In this document: piece after piece, positions 40,959 to 54,596 of the stretch
Layout of the letters: each line of letters opens with the position of its first letter
How positions within the stretch are numbered: the stretch's first letter is position 1
DNA from: Spiroplasma poulsonii
GTDB lineage: Bacteria > Bacillota_I > Bacilli_A > Mycoplasmatales > Mycoplasmataceae
NCBI RefSeq assembly: GCF_009866525.1
Contig: NZ_CM020866.1
Span: forward strand, 991,453-1,055,452
Direction of reading: 5' to 3'
Length of the DNA: 64,000 bases
Program-made: the position numbers and the translations under genes
Notes under the pieces: generated by a model
Databases searched by the model: none
What the model was told of the DNA's origin: nothing
The model's input: the letters and a program-made list of their open reading frames with translations, nothing else

Positions 40959-42055
40959 TAAATTAAAATTAAATCACGCTTTGCTTCTGTTAAAAGTTCA
41001 TAACCATTTTCTGTTACTAAAATATCATCTTCAATGCGAACACCACCGACATCAGGAATATAAATCCCGGGTTCAACAGTAATGATCATCCCCGGTTCTA
41101 AAGGAACATTACAAAATGGTGATACTCGTGGAAACTCATGAATTTCAATCCCAACCCCATGCCCAGTTGAATGGGTAAAGTATTGACCATAGCCTTTACT
41201 TGTAATATAGTCACGACAAATTTTATCAATTGTTGCAGTGCTAACACCTGGTTTGATTGCTTCAATCCCTTGTTTTTGTGCTTGATAAACAACATCAAAG
41301 ATTTCTAGCATTTGTGGTGAGGGTTTTCCTAACCCAATCGTACGAGTAGTATCAGAACAATAACCATTATAAATACAACCAAAATCAATTGTAATTAATT
41401 CGTTATTTTCAATCACTTTATCTGTTGCACGACCATGTGGTAATGCTCCCCGTCAGCCCGAAGCAACGATTGTGTCAAAACTTGGTTTATCGGCTCCTTC
41501 CTCAATAAAACTATTAATAATAATTTGTTCAACTTGCCGTTCCGTCATTCCTGGTTTAATATTTTTAATTACATTATTAATAGCAATATCACCGATTGCA
41601 CAGGCTTGTTTTAACACATTAATTTCCTGGTTTGATTTAATTGTTCGTAACTCAGAAAAATCAACTGGTTTTAATTCAATCGTTGCTAAACTTACTGCTA
41701 AATTTTGATAAGTTAAATATGTTAAATAATCGCTTTCAAAAGCTAATACTTTGACTTTGTTTTTCGTTAAATCATTTTGTAACATTCCAAAAAAACCACC
41801 AGCATTATTTGTTGTCATTTCCTGAACATTAGTTACATTTTTGGCTTGTTTTTTTCCGACCGTAATATATCTACCATCTAAATACAAAATTAATTCATTT
41901 TTTGTAAATAACAGATATCCTTCTGATGATTCAAACTCAGAAAATCAAAAACGATTAACTGTTGAATGAAACAAGATCCCATCAACTTGATGTTTTTTTA
42001 AGTATTGCTCTAGTTGTGCTTGTTTATTTAATTTGAATTTAACATATTCTTTCAT
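40958..42055 (-). CDS. pepP: Xaa-Pro aminopeptidase (M24B)
   Basis: 365 residues with a GGAG site. The N-terminal ~125 residues form the creatinase-N domain ('DGILFHSTVNRFWFSEF'). The pita-bread catalytic domain carries all five metal ligands: Asp in 'TIDFGCIYNGYCSDTTRT' (two), His in 'STGHGVGIEIHE', Glu in 'ITVEPGIY' and Glu in 'VRIEDDILV'. It removes the residue before proline from peptides, useful for an organism living on host peptides. It lies 66 bp downstream of dxs on the same strand. Confidence 0.9.
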
Positions 42056-42121
42056 ATTCCCTCTCCTTTTTCATATATATAAATTTAACCCTTATTGTCC
42101 TAGAATACAAGGTTTTTTTAT

Positions 42122-43900
42122 TTAATTAATTAAATTTTGTAAAATTTCTTCCAGAAGATTACTGTTATTTTTACCTAAGCCGTTTTGATAACCATAATGA
42201 GTAATGGTTGTTTTATGCCGTGGTAAAAAATCAATAATTTTTGCATATAGTCCTGTCTGGTTAATAACTTCTTCAAAAACAATAATTTGTTGATAATTAT
42301 CTGCACTAATTTGTCCTAACATTGTTTTATCGACGGGATTAATAAATCTTGCATTAACAAGGTTAATTTTATTAGTTGCTAATTTAGTAATAATGTTTTG
42401 TGCTTTTAAGACATTATTACCATAAGTTATTAATAAGATTGATGCATCGCTATTATTAATAACATATTCTCAATCACCAAGGTTAAATTCTTTTATTAAA
42501 GGTTGTGTAACAATCCCACTTTTTGGATAGCGAATAAAAAATGGGTTTTGTTTGTTTGCAAGAGCTAATTTAAACAAGTGATCAAATTCACCAGTTGTTG
42601 CTGGTTGACTAATAATTGGAATATCACCCATACTATTTAAAAAACCAACATCATAAATACCATGATGACTATCACCATCACCAGGGGATAAACCAGCACG
42701 ATCAATTAAAAAAATAACAGGTAACCGGTTACGAACAACATCATGTAAAATTTGATCATAAGTTCTCTGCAAAAAACTAGCATACATACTAACAACAACT
42801 TGGTGATGATCTAACGCAAAACCAGATGCTAATGTAATTGCATGTTCTTCTGCTAAACCAACATCAATACAATATGGTGCATTTTTTATCATAAACTCTT
42901 CTAAGTAAATCGAAGCTTGCATTGCTGCTGAAATAAAATAAAATTTCTCCGGAACAGTTTGAAAAACTTTTTCAACTGTTTGGGCAATATGATAACTTCA
43001 TTCACTATTTTTGGTATCTTTTAAACTATATGAATGATACTTTTCTTGTTCTGCTTGGGTTAAACCATAACCATAACCTTTTTTCGTTTTGACATGAACA
43101 ATAACACTACTTGAACTTTTTTTTGCTTGGCGAAAACTTTTTCTTAGTTTCCGAAAGTGATGGCCATCAACAGTGCCAATATAATCTAAGTTAAATCCAG
43201 CAAATAATCCTGGGATTGCAAAACTACGAATAATTTTTTCCACTAATAAATGCACTAACCATAGTAATGTTAATGGTGGAATGTAGTGTAATACTTTTGA
43301 AATCTTACTAGCACTACGATATAACCATCCTGTTCGAACTTTACTAACTGTTGTATGTAAAATATTAACATTTTTTGAAATACTCATTCCATTATCATTT
43401 AAAACAACAATAATTTTATTTGAAATTAATCCTAAATGAGTCAAAGCTTCTAACGTTAAACCATTTGTAAACGATGCATCACCAATTATACAAATAATAT
43501 TATTATATTTTGGATTATAACTATAAGCAATTGCCGTTGATAAACCCGTTCCAGCATGTCCATTTGAAATATAATCATATTTACTTTCATTAACGTGCTG
43601 AAATGCTGCTAAACCATCAGGTAACCGAATTGTTGAAAAATGGGTTTTTCGATCAGTTAAAATTTTGTAAGCATAAGTTTGATGACCAGTATCAAAAATA
43701 ATAATATCATTGTTGTCAATATCAAATGTCTTTAATAAACTAATTGTTAATTCAACTGTTCCTAAATTACTAGCTAAATGACCCCCATTTTTAGTTACTG
43801 TTTCAATAATCAGCTGGCGAACATCATTAGCTAATTCAATTAATGCTTTTGTTTTCAAATCCTTTAGATCATAATGACTCTGATAATCTCTTAACTTCAT
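42122..43900 (-). CDS. dxs: 1-deoxy-D-xylulose-5-phosphate synthase
   Basis: 592 residues, slightly short for the family (~620). It joins pyruvate and glyceraldehyde 3-phosphate, the first step of the MEP isoprenoid route. 'GGHLASNLGTVELTISL' and 'FDTGHQTYAYKIL' are at the start. The thiamine site is 'CIIGDASFTNGLTLEAL' with 'VVLNDNGMSIS'. The catalytic Glu lies in 'DVGLAEEHAITLASG', followed by 'MYASFLQRTYDQ' and 'DRAGLSPGDGDSHHGIYD'. Ala replaces Gly in the usual GDG. Four TGA Trp codons are used. It is read from ATG 43900, 13 bp after the preceding gene. Confidence 0.92.
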
Positions 43901-43913
43901 CTTCTAACCTCAC

Positions 43914-44588
43914 TTAATATTTTTGTAAAAAATAATTAATTTGCTGTACAAAATTGTTGAAATATAATGGCGTAATTTCACCAATTAAATAATGACAATT
44001 AGCTGTTACATCTAATTTAATTTTATAAATTTCAACATTCGCACTATCTTTAAATAGTTTTTTCATTACTGTTAAATTAATTAAAAAAACAAGATAATAT
44101 CCATAATCAAAGTACAATTTAGCATTACGTTTTTTCATAAAAGGTTGATAAAAAATATTGGCAATAAAATTATATAGCAAATCAAAACGATAGTATTTTG
44201 CAATACTTGGATCATCAATTTTAACATTCGCAAAAATTTCTTTTTCATGATTAGTATCAATTTTATTAACTAAAATTTTTTGTTCCAATTCTTTAATAAC
44301 TTTTAAAATCTGAATTTCTTCTCCTTTTACTCCCGGATGTCGAACATATTGCATATGATAATAAATTAAAACTAACCTAATTAAAATAATACTATCAAAA
44401 TATTCTTGTTCATCAAAGTTATTTAATCGTAATAAATAAACAAAATTCTTAATTAAAATATCTTTTTCATCAAATGTTTTAAAGTCTTTTAAAACAACTG
44501 AACTTAATTTCAATTTAAATAATTTTTTTCTAATTTTATTATTATTTTTTTTAACTCAGCCACTTCGTTCAAAAATTTGTCCTGCCAT
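43914..44588 (-). CDS. Protein of 224 residues between xseB and dxs, unknown
   Basis: Starts MAGQIFERSGWVKKNNNKI. It is helical, basic at the N-terminus and rich in Phe/Tyr ('YRFDLLYNFIANIFYQPF'). It has no signal peptide or clear membrane span. It sits 6 bp after xseB and 13 bp before dxs, so it is part of the same operon. I do not recognise it. Confidence 0.6.
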
Positions 44589-44594
44589 AATAAA

Positions 44595-44816
44595 TTATTC
44601 TTCATCAACTTTAAAATCAGTCGGATTATTATTTTTCACAATTTTAGTGACTTTATCTTTAATATCTTGTAATTTAGTTTCTGCTAATTTAGTTAATTTA
44701 ATTCCTGTTTCAAAAGCATCAATCGCTTGATCTAATGGTAACTGATTATTTTCTAAATCATTAACAATTTGTTTTAATTGTTCTAAAACTTGTTCAAATG
44801 ATTTATTATCTGCCAT
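44595..44816 (-). CDS. xseB: Exodeoxyribonuclease VII small subunit
   Basis: 73 residues from [18 protein letters not shown]. The frame extends 20 codons upstream, but this Met overlaps the xseA stop and matches the family start. '[19 protein letters not shown]' is the hallmark helix of XseB. The subunit binds the C-terminal helix of XseA to form the single-strand exonuclease. The 11-bp overlap with xseA suggests coupled translation. Confidence 0.9.
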   Translation of the reverse strand: MADNKSFEQVLEQLKQIVNDLENNQLPLDQAIDAFETGIKLTKLAETKLQDIKDKVTKIVKNNNPTDFKVDEE

Positions 44817-46098
44817 TTTCTTCACTATCCTTCTTAATTGTTTGTACAACTGACTGAATAATTCCATCTTGCACACGTGTCATAATTATATCATTATTCG
44901 TTACTTGTTGAATTGATGTTAACACATTTTTATTGTTATTATAAGTAATACTATATCCTCGCGTTAGTGTTTTTAACGGACTTAATAAATCTAATTTACT
45001 TAATAAATTATTTTTTTTATATTCAATTGCTACCATTTGTTGTTGCATTAATGTAATTAACCTTTGATAATAGGTTTGAATAACATTCTTGTTTGCTAAG
45101 AAAAAATTTTCTTGACAAACATTAAACTGTTTTACTAATAATTGATAAGAATGTTCTTGTTGTGCATACAATGCTTGCGGTTTTGTTAAAACATAACCAT
45201 TCCTTAGTTCTGCTACTTTATCTGCTAATTTATCAACTTTTGTTTTAATCGTTGTTATTAGAATACGTTGTTGTTGTTTTAAAAAATTCATTAATTCTTT
45301 TTGATCTGGTGTTGCTAGTTCTGCCGCTGCGGTTGGTGTTGGTGCTCGTAAATCACTAACAAAATCTGCTAAGGTAAAGTCAATTTCATGACCAACCGCT
45401 GAAATAACAGGAATTGTTGCTTGAAAAATTGCTTCAACAACTTCCAATTCATTAAAAGCTCACAAATCTTCAATACCACCACCACCACGGCCAACAATCA
45501 AAGTATCAATTTTAGGTTTAAAAGCTAAAGCTGCTTTAATGTTTTTGCGAATATCGTGTTTTGCATCTTCTCCTTGCACTAAGCTTGGAAATAAATAAAT
45601 GTTAGCTTGAGGGTAACGTCGATGAATCGTAGTAATAATATCACGAATGGCAGCTCCAGTTGGAGCGGTAATAACCCCAATATTAGTTGGAAACTGAGGA
45701 ATTGGTTTTTTTAATGACTGATCAAATCATCCTTTTTTGCTTAATTCTTGTTTTAACGCTTCATATTTTAAGAACAAGTCCCATACCCCATGCAAAGATA
45801 AAGTAACAACTTGTAAACTATATGTTCCCTGTGGCTCATATACTTTAATTGAACCAGTCGCAACAATTTTTAACCCTTCTTTTAATTTAAACTGTAAATT
45901 TTTAGCATTAAATGCAAACATAATTGCTCGAATTTGTGCTTTATCATCTTTAATCGTAAAATAAATATGTCCTGATGAATGGTTTGCAATATTAGAAATT
46001 TCACCTTGTAAAGAAATATTAATAAAATTAGGATTTTGTTCAATTGATGTTTTTAAATAAGCATTAACTTCACTAACCGTATAAATATTTTTACTCAT
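44806..46098 (-). CDS. xseA: Exodeoxyribonuclease VII large subunit
   Basis: 430 residues from [19 protein letters not shown]. The N-terminal OB-fold is at ~1-105 ('[20 protein letters not shown]'). The nuclease core is at ~130-330 with '[15 protein letters not shown]', '[15 protein letters not shown]' and '[18 protein letters not shown]', then a long coiled coil that holds XseB. The end '[12 protein letters not shown]' is the family C-terminal strand. It degrades single-stranded DNA in mismatch and damage repair. Intact, first gene of the xseA-xseB-unknown-dxs-pepP operon. Confidence 0.93.
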
Positions 46099-46152
46099 AA
46101 AACTTCTCCACAAGCCATTCTCTTCCAATTAATAATATCATTGAAAAGAATA

Positions 46153-46180
46153 AAAATTAGTTTATTTTTAAACTAATTTT
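46153..46180 (-). terminator. Terminator of the lipoprotein/permease operon
   Basis: AAAATTAGTTTA pairs with TAAACTAATTTT around a 4-nt loop, overlapping the last bases of the 406-residue lipoprotein gene. Confidence 0.75.
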
Positions 46181-47399
46181 AATAAATATTATTAACTTCT
46201 TCTAACTGATCATGATTGATTCGAAGCATTTTATTATTTTGTTCATCAATAAGATAACTACGAATATTATTTGTTGTTTCTTTTTCATTAATAATTTTTT
46301 TTAATAAAAAAGTTTGGTTTAAGTAATCAATTTGGTATAAATTCCCGAGTGTTGTCATAAGATATGTTACACCTTTTGCGGTAAATAATGAATTTGTTGT
46401 TAAATATTCTTCGCCAGGACTAAATCCTTGTTTTAAATTAAGAAAAATTGGCGTTGTTAAATCTAAAATTCAATCAGAACCATCATATTGTAACTGAAAT
46501 AAAATTGGATCTAAATTTTCTGTTGCTGGATTAATAACATCAGCATATAGTTTATTACGAATTTCAATGACTTGAATTAACGCAACGGTTAATAAATTTC
46601 ATTGATCATGCCCTTGCACTTTAATTACTTTATATTCTGGTGAGGTTAATTGACCATTATTAACATTTTGGATTGCCATATATAATTGCTTCTTATTTTG
46701 AAAATGTTGCACAACATTAATTCGCATTGTATCATTTGGAATTTTGTTAATGTTTTTTGGTCACATCATACGACCAAGTTGTAATAAGTTTTGATGATTA
46801 AGTGTATCACAATCTCACTGTAATAATTCCTGATCCGTTGTTTGATAACCTGTTGTTGTTTTTTCAATTGCAACGGCCCCCTGACTACCAAGACCTAATA
46901 CACTATTATTAGTAATTTGAAAAGCACTACTTGTGGTAAAAACTAAATTAGGTTTAATGATTTTATCAGGAGCTAAATGTTTTAAAAATAGTCAAAATGA
47001 TTGCTTAGTTAAAAACTCAAAACTATTATTAATATCATATTTTACTTCAAAAATTATTCCAACTGAAAAATTATGATCATCAAGAATTTGTCCATCCCGA
47101 TTTAAAACACTTGTAATTTTAATATTACTAGGTGTAACACCATAAATATTATTATCGCCACCAAATGCTTGATAAATAGTATTTACAGCATAAGTTTTAC
47201 CTTCCGACAAGGTTACTTTGTTATTATCAGTTTCAATTTCTTGATATGTCTCAACTGTATTTGTAATCTTTTGAATCGCTAATGCTAAGGTATCTTTTTG
47301 AACCGGATATAAATTATCATTTGTTGCACAACTTATTAATGTTGAAGGTAATCCCAACATTAATGTTCCAACTGTTAAAATTGTTCATATTTTTTTCAT
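46179..47399 (-). CDS. Lipoprotein of 406 residues, last gene of permease operon
   Basis: Signal peptide MKKIWTILTVGTLMLGLPST with lipobox 'LISC' (Cys24). The body has many beta-strand-like segments ('NKLYADVINPATENLDPIL', 'YLMTTLGNLYQIDYL'), and the last half looks like a beta-propeller-type repeat of six or so strands. It starts 12 bp after the permease stop. It may be the surface-exposed partner of the transporter. Family unknown. Confidence 0.65.
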
Positions 47400-47411
47400 T
47401 AATCCTATCTC

Positions 47412-50400
47412 CTATTCATCACTTAAGGTAACGATTGTTTGAATTGGTAACTGGTTAATTTTTCTTGTTGATAAAACAAAAGTTAAAGTAAAAATAAAAC
47501 TAATTATTCCAAAAATAATAATAAATAATAGACATGGCATTGGTAAACTTAATGGTAAATTAATCGCTTGTAAGCCGATTTTAAACGCAAAATAAACACT
47601 TGTTCAAACGAGAAAAAAACCTAATAATCACCCTAAAATTGCAAAAGGAATAAAAATTGCCAAGGTCATACTATTAATTTCTCCGCGCCGGTAACCAAAA
47701 ACCCGCATTAAAGCAATAAACTTAATATATCGTTCCATAAAAAAATCTGTCACCAAGAAAATAATAATAACTGCTGTTAAAATAATAATTGATACTAATG
47801 CTCCTGCTAATACAGTCGTAAAATAGCTTAATTGATTAACAACTTGCTTTTTATTATGCAAATAATCAACTTTCCCAACGGCTGAACTAAAAAAAGTTAA
47901 ACCATCACTCAACGCGTTATCGGCACTAATAGAAGATAAGACATAACGTTGAAATTGATCAGCTGGTTGAATTGCTTTCGTATATTTACCATTAAATCAT
48001 TGCGGACTGTTTTGATAACCAAGGACTTGATTTCCTCATTTTTGATCTAAAAAAATCCGTGCTTGATCATAAGAATGTTGAATTCCAACAACTTTAAATT
48101 GATAATCAGATAAAACATTAAAGTTAGATGTAGTTACTCGCAATAACCCTAATTTTAAGGATTGACCATACCAATTTTTACCAAAGCCACCATTTACTAA
48201 ATCAATTAATGATTTTAAAGGATGGTCAAAGTTTAAATCATATGCCCCAATAATATAGTTATTTTGTTTAATTTTAGTAACTTTATTATTCAACAAATCA
48301 ATTTTAGTGGGACCACTTCCTGGATTAATATCAATTTTGTCCTGACTTCAAACATGGGCATCAATCATATTAACTGGTAAATTTAATTTTAATCCACTAA
48401 TTGAAGCATATGGTTGATTAACATTTGTTCCTCACTGGTCATTATTGGTTCCTGTTAATAAGGAGTTTGTTAAATGCGATAAATTCAAAGTTCAATGGTC
48501 ATTTGTAACATTACCATTTTGATAAGTTCACCACTCTGGTTTAATGTCATAATATTGTTGATCTTTGCCTAAATATTGTAATCGTGGTTGATTCGTATAA
48601 AAATTAATAATATCATTTGTTCTTAAATTATATTTTGTTGCTGCTGAATCATTAATTGCAATTGGAATTGTTTTGCCTTGATTTGAAGGAGGTTCTTGTA
48701 GTTTTGTCTTTAATTTATTTGTAAAAACAACTTGGTTATCATTAACATCAAGACCATATGATGAAATTTGATTTTTTGCACTATCACGAATAATCCCGTT
48801 AACAGCAGCAATTTTTGTATCAAAACCAGTGAATAAACTATCTGTTTTTTGATCATAAGCCATTGAGTTGAACCCAAAATTAAAACGTAACTGATATTTT
48901 TCATTTGCTGCTCATTTTTCCTTAATAACCGTTGGTAAAATCGTATTAGTTGCTTGTTCAATACAATATGATCATTTATGTCATGTTGTCCCGGCTGCTT
49001 CTGAATTTGAAACTGGTGATTGACCAAATAATTGTGGTAAAAAAGTACATGTTACTAATGATAATTGATTATCCAGTCGCGTCTTAATATTACTATCAGT
49101 TGGTAAATCATATAAATAACGTAATAACCCAACTGAAATATTGCTTCCTTTAAACACCGTCATGTTTTGTACTAACATATTAACAACAAACGAAGGATAA
49201 GATGTACTGTAATTAGGATTAGTTGCTAATTCTTGTAAAGTAATTCATTTTGTTGTATTATCTGCACCATGGGCATAAACATATGGGGCAATTGGCACAT
49301 TTTCTAACTTTTGATAAATTGGGTCATTAACCCCGCCATAATCAGGAACATCTTCACTAGGACTATCATAAAGTTCATACCGACTTAATGGATTATTATA
49401 AATAACATTTTGATAGTTCAATTCATTGGCATAATTTAAATTTTGATAATATTGTTTACTTAAGGTTTTAATACTATTTGGAACCAAAGCTGCTAATGTA
49501 ATCGTTCCAGTAGCAATAAAAGTTGTTATTAGGAACATAGTAACTGCTTTTCAACTTGCCCCTAATAACACTAACCGAAAGCGCGTTTTAAATAAACGAT
49601 TAGTAAAATATAATGATAACCGACTAATTAATTTGTTTGGTTTAAAATCACGATTTGGATTTATTAGTGCTAATACCTCCCGTCCCAATATAATACTACA
49701 TTCAATAACAACAAGAACAAAAATAATACTTCCTGCCAAAAGGAAAAATAATAATAATATTTGTCAATTAACAATAAAAGTACTTGGTAACACAAAATAT
49801 TGTCCAAATAAGTTAATAATTGGCACCTGGAGTCCTAAACCAAGTAATCATCCAATTGGTGTTGCAATAGCTAAAGCAGTTAAGAAATACATCAAATAGG
49901 ACAATGCAATTTTAAAATTATTATAACCATTTGCTTTTAAGATACCAATTTGGCTACGTTGTTTTTCAATCATACTCTTTAATTGAATAAACAAAATAAT
50001 CATAACAATAACAGCAAAAAAGATTACAATCCCAATTGTGACTAAATGATAAATTTTAATCGCATTATTTAACAATTGATAACGATTATTGACTAATTGG
50101 TTTGCATTAAACTTACTAAAACTAACATTATTAATAACATCAGTTTTATTTTGAAAGATTGCTCCAACTGTTTTTCCCAAACGATTAATATTATCAGCTA
50201 AATAAACCCGATAATAATTTAAATCAGGTTCCATATTATTTTGATTAGCACCATGATATGTTAGTTGAACGGTACTGACATCTTGATACTGTTGACTAGT
50301 AAATCCTTCGTTATTGTAACCAAATAAACGATTAAACATTTGCGGGTGGACATAAATAATTGATTCATTACTTGCATCAGGTAAAAAATCAGTATCATAA

Positions 50401-51875
50401 ATTGTTGGATAAATATTTTGAGTATCACCCCCAACAGCTTCAATATAAAGTTTTAATTGATTAACTAAAATTGTATCATCAAAACGTAAGTGATTTGCTT
50501 TAAAATACTGTGGTAAAACAATTGCTGTATCAACCATTTCATTTAAACCACGATCAAATCATTTTGATTTCTGTAAGATTTTTAACTGCCCTAAATTATA
50601 GGGTTGTGTTCAATCAATAAATTTATACTTTTTACCATCAGTTGTTCAAGCAATTGCCTGGTTTCGATTAACAATTTCAAAATTACTAACCATTCCCAAC
50701 ATATCTTGATAAGTTGTTAAAAAATCATTATTAATAAATTTATTATTATAATCATACTGGCCAAAAAAGTCATATGTACTTAAATTACGAACTTTATAAC
50801 TACCGTTTAGTAAAAAGTTTTTAGTAACATTACTATGATCATTTTTATCATTTAAAAGTTGGATAATATTATCATTTTTAGCATCAGTTAAAAAATAACG
50901 ATAATTTTCGACACCAGTACAACCAGTACTATTTTGACAATCAAGTTCTTTTAACCCCAAAGTATTATTTGAATCATAAATTGGAAAACCTAATGTTCCC
51001 CGCATTCCCCAATATTTATCAGTTGCTGCTGTTGGTGTTAAAAAAATTCGATCGGCACGAGCAACATTTTTACCAGGATTATCAATTCCTAAATTCTTTG
51101 TTTGCCAATGTTCACCTAAGTTCACACCATTAATAAATTGATTTAGCAGATTAACATCTGTTGTGTTATTTTTTAAGGCATAAATTTTAATGTTTTTATA
51201 TACCAAATAAGTTAACCGCGACTCTAAGATAAAATGGATATAACGTTTTACTAAATTAATTGCCTGTGTTTTAAGAGTTGGATCAACAGCATTATTAAAA
51301 ATAAAACGATTATATAATTGCCCTAATAATGATTTTTGAAATGAATAGGCATTAAAATTAAACCGATATAACTGTGAAAATTCTCCTGTTAAAACATTAT
51401 TATCAGTAATATTAATTGCATTATAATCTAATAAAACATTTTCAAATGGTACTCAACGCCCACTCTTGGCAATTTGTAAGCGGTTTCCTTCAATTTTAAA
51501 CTGATATTTTTCTCCTTTTAAGCCAGTTCCTAAATCAAACGGTTTTAAAACATCATTTGAACCACCAATGGTCAAGGTTCCATAATTCTTTTCAAAAAAA
51601 CCAGTTCCAATTCCAGCATAATCAACATCAAAAGCAAACCATGGCGTAATTGTTTGTTGATTATTTGCTTCATAATTAGTTGAAATATAATTATAATTAT
51701 AATTAATATTTAATGTTCCATACCCCATTGTTTTGTTTGCTTTTTGTAAGCGGTCAAAAGAAGTTCAACAAACAGTGGAAAAAAGTGCAGTTAAAACAAT
51801 TAAAATCACAAAAATAAAAACTTGTGTCTTATTTTTAAAAGTATTTAAAATTCCTTGTTTTAACAATAATCACAT
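47412..51875 (-). CDS. Giant FtsX/MacB-type permease, 1487 residues
   Basis: One frame, kept open only with TGA as Trp. The N-terminal span (~15-35, VFIFVILIVLTALFSTVCW) is followed by a ~560-residue outer domain. The first FtsX core is at ~600-720 ('MIEKQRSQIGILKANGYNN' between spans), with further spans at ~715-735 and ~780-800. A second outer domain of ~540 residues precedes the second FtsX core (~1345-1480, 'FMERYIKFIALMRVFGYRR'). Two FtsX repeats with outer domains are typical of LolCE/MacB-like machines that move lipoproteins or toxins using an ATPase. None is coded beside it. It is more than twice the usual size. Confidence 0.75.
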
Positions 51876-51911
51876 TTTTCTGACCTCTTTCGTTAAAAAT
51901 AATAATGCTTT

Positions 51912-52424
51912 TTAATTTTCCTTAGTAGTTAAATATTGATAAGTTTTAGAAAAACGAAAAATAATTGTAAAAAAAATTTTATTCCGATAAATTAAAACAT
52001 GTTTGTTTACAATAATTTTTTTATTTTTAGTTTGATCAAAATAACTACCAAAAAAATAAAGACGGTCATTTTTTCAAAAGATTGTAAAGTAGATTGAACA
52101 ACTACTTAAATAAATAATTCATAATATTGCTAAAATCAAAGTACTTATTCCAAAATAAGCGATATTTAATAATGTTGATTCATTAGAAATATCATCATTA
52201 CCAAAAATAATTGGCTGAAAAATTGCTAAGAGGGATAAAATTACTAAAATCAATAATATTAATGTTGTTCCAACATTAACTCCAAAAAAGATTCATGAAA
52301 TTACTCGCTCTTTACGAAGAAAACTTTGAAAATAACCATAAATTAAATATATCATTCCAATAAATCAAATTGCAACCGATAAATAAATAAAAATTTCAAG
52401 AATAACTAAATAAAACGGAACCAT
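51912..52424 (-). CDS. Membrane protein of 170 residues in the permease operon
   Basis: Starts MVPFYLVILEIFIYLSVAI one base after the 713-residue gene ends. Three or four spans: ~5-30, ~48-70 (VGTTLILLILVILSLLAIF) and ~92-115 (ISTLILAILWIIYLSSC). The C-terminal third is basic and cytoplasmic. It sits 36 bp before the large permease. Function unknown; possibly a stabiliser of the complex. Confidence 0.6.
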
Positions 52425-52425
52425 C

Positions 52426-54567
52426 TTAACCTCCTAAATGTGTCGTTACAACTTTATTAATAATGTTTTCAAATGTTTTAACAACCATTACTTCATCAAT
52501 ATTATTCCGTGTTAAAAAACGATATAAGAATGAATTTGAAATTTTAATATCACTTTCTGCTGTTAACCCATTGTAATTAAAATCAAACTTAGTACGACTC
52601 GTTGGTTTACTTAATTTAACATTACTATTAACATATGACATCATTGTTGTATAATTTGATAATAAGTTTAGTTTTTTTAAGTACATAATTTTATTATTCA
52701 TATTAATTCCATAAGCAATTGCATCTAATCGTGTTGAGGGATTAAAAGCAGCTTTATTATTATTGTTTGGATCAGGATTAGCAATCGAAGGATAAGCAAA
52801 CATTGTATCACCAGCAATATAAATTAAACCAGTATGTTCATCATAATCAGCTGATCAGTATGCTGTTTTTGTTCATCCATTTAAAAGATAACGCATATAA
52901 TGTGGGGCATTCTCTTTTAATAAAGCTAATTGAATGTAAGAACTTACTCCTGGTTCAGAACGAATTAAATTAAAGGTATTATCAACATCTAATGAATACT
53001 GGCCAGTAATATATCCTTTTTCATTACGTTGTTTTACTAAGTTAATAAACTTACTATTTTGTTCATTATAAATATCTAAAAAATAAATATGTAAAATATC
53101 AACTTCATATGTTGCTGGGTCTTTATAATCAATGTCACGTTCTCAATCACAAGCCGCTAACTTAATATATTTTCGGTTAGGATCATATTTTTGAATTAAT
53201 GCTAAATATTTTCCAATTGCTGAACCAGGTAATTCATCAATATAAAGATATGGTGTAACAGTTTGCGTTCATTTCGGGTTACCTGTTTTAATATGGTTTA
53301 ACAATTGTTGTAAAAACCATTCATTATTTCTAACCCCATCTTCAACATACATGTTCATACTAATTTGCATATAGTCTTGTTTATCTTCATCTCAAACATT
53401 ATTAGTTTTATAAGTTTTATTTCAAGCTGCTTGTCATCCACTTAGAAGTGCTTTTGTATAACCTACTTCGGCCATTTTGTTCATATAATGATCTCATGCT
53501 TTTCAATCTTCATCGGCGATGTACAACCCCTTTTGCTGATTATAACGTAATGGCAAAAAGGTCTGAACTTTATTTCCATCTAATCAATTATTATGTCATT
53601 CGGTATTTTTTCGCTCATTTAGTGAAATTGAACTTTGAAAATAATCCATCCCCAACACATTATGTAAATATTTGTGCTCTGGTTCTCAATAATGTTCTCA
53701 ATTATAATCAATGTATTCAATATTATCATATTTGTTTTTAATACTATTTGGAACTTGATAATTGTTATAGTAAGCAGCACTTCAACCAAAAAAGGAATAA
53801 ATATTAAAATCAGATTTCTTTTGCTCTGCTGGTAATAGTAAATCATTAACTTTAACTTGAATTTCATTTTCATTTAAAATAACATTAGTTTGTTTTGTGC
53901 CGGGAACATCCCCCGTTAACTGAACCTTAACCGGATAATTTCCTGGATTAGCCACAATTTTATCTTTGAAACTCATAATTTTAATTCATAAAACATAGAC
54001 TTTATTTTTATAAGCAGTTTTTTCAACTGAATTTGTAGTAATTGCATCAGGAACTAATAATTTTTCATTAATTCCGTATGGATTTGGGATTTTTTGATTT
54101 GTTAACGAATATGATGCATAAATAAAACGATTAAAACCAATCTGGACGGTCAGATTATTTTTTTCTAATGCAGCAGCATTAGTAACAGTTGCTGTTAAAT
54201 TAGTAATATCATAGTTATTTGTTTTTACAATTAATTGTGTATTAATAAAGTCTTGTTTTCATAATTGTAAATTAACATTCGGATTAATACAATTATTATA
54301 GTTTTCTAAATTACCATAAAATTGTGCATCTTTTAAATCATTGCTTACCTCATTTGGTTGGTACAAAGCATAATTATCATGTTGGCTCCCAAAAAAGGTA
54401 TGAGCATAAGGTGTTTTATCTTTGCTTTGGATTTGTGTTGTTGGTTCACAACCATCCAATCATACACTTCGCATAAAACTATCTTTTTTCGCAAATAAAA
54501 CAATTGTCACTACAGCAGTAAAAATCGTTAAGACTAAAATTAATGACATTGAAATTTTTTTAAACAT
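52426..54567 (-). CDS. Exported protein of 713 residues in the permease operon
   Basis: The N-terminal segment (MFKKISMSLILVLTIFTAVV) is an uncleaved anchor or a signal without a lipobox. The rest is predicted extracellular, rich in Asn, Tyr and Trp, with Ser/Thr/Asn linkers. 'KVQLTGDVPGTKQTNVILNE' looks like an Ig-like strand pair. Later parts contain 'DIDYKDPATYEVDILHIYF' and many charged loops. It starts 29 bp after the 724-residue lipoprotein and ends one base before the next start, so translation is tightly linked. No known family. Confidence 0.6.
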
Positions 54568-54596
54568 TTATAAAACCCTTTCATATTTTTGATCAA

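Noticed and set aside
53448-53741. Rightward frame of 97 codons inside the permease operon
   Set aside because: Shadow of the 713-residue gene, which is open throughout with TGA as Trp.
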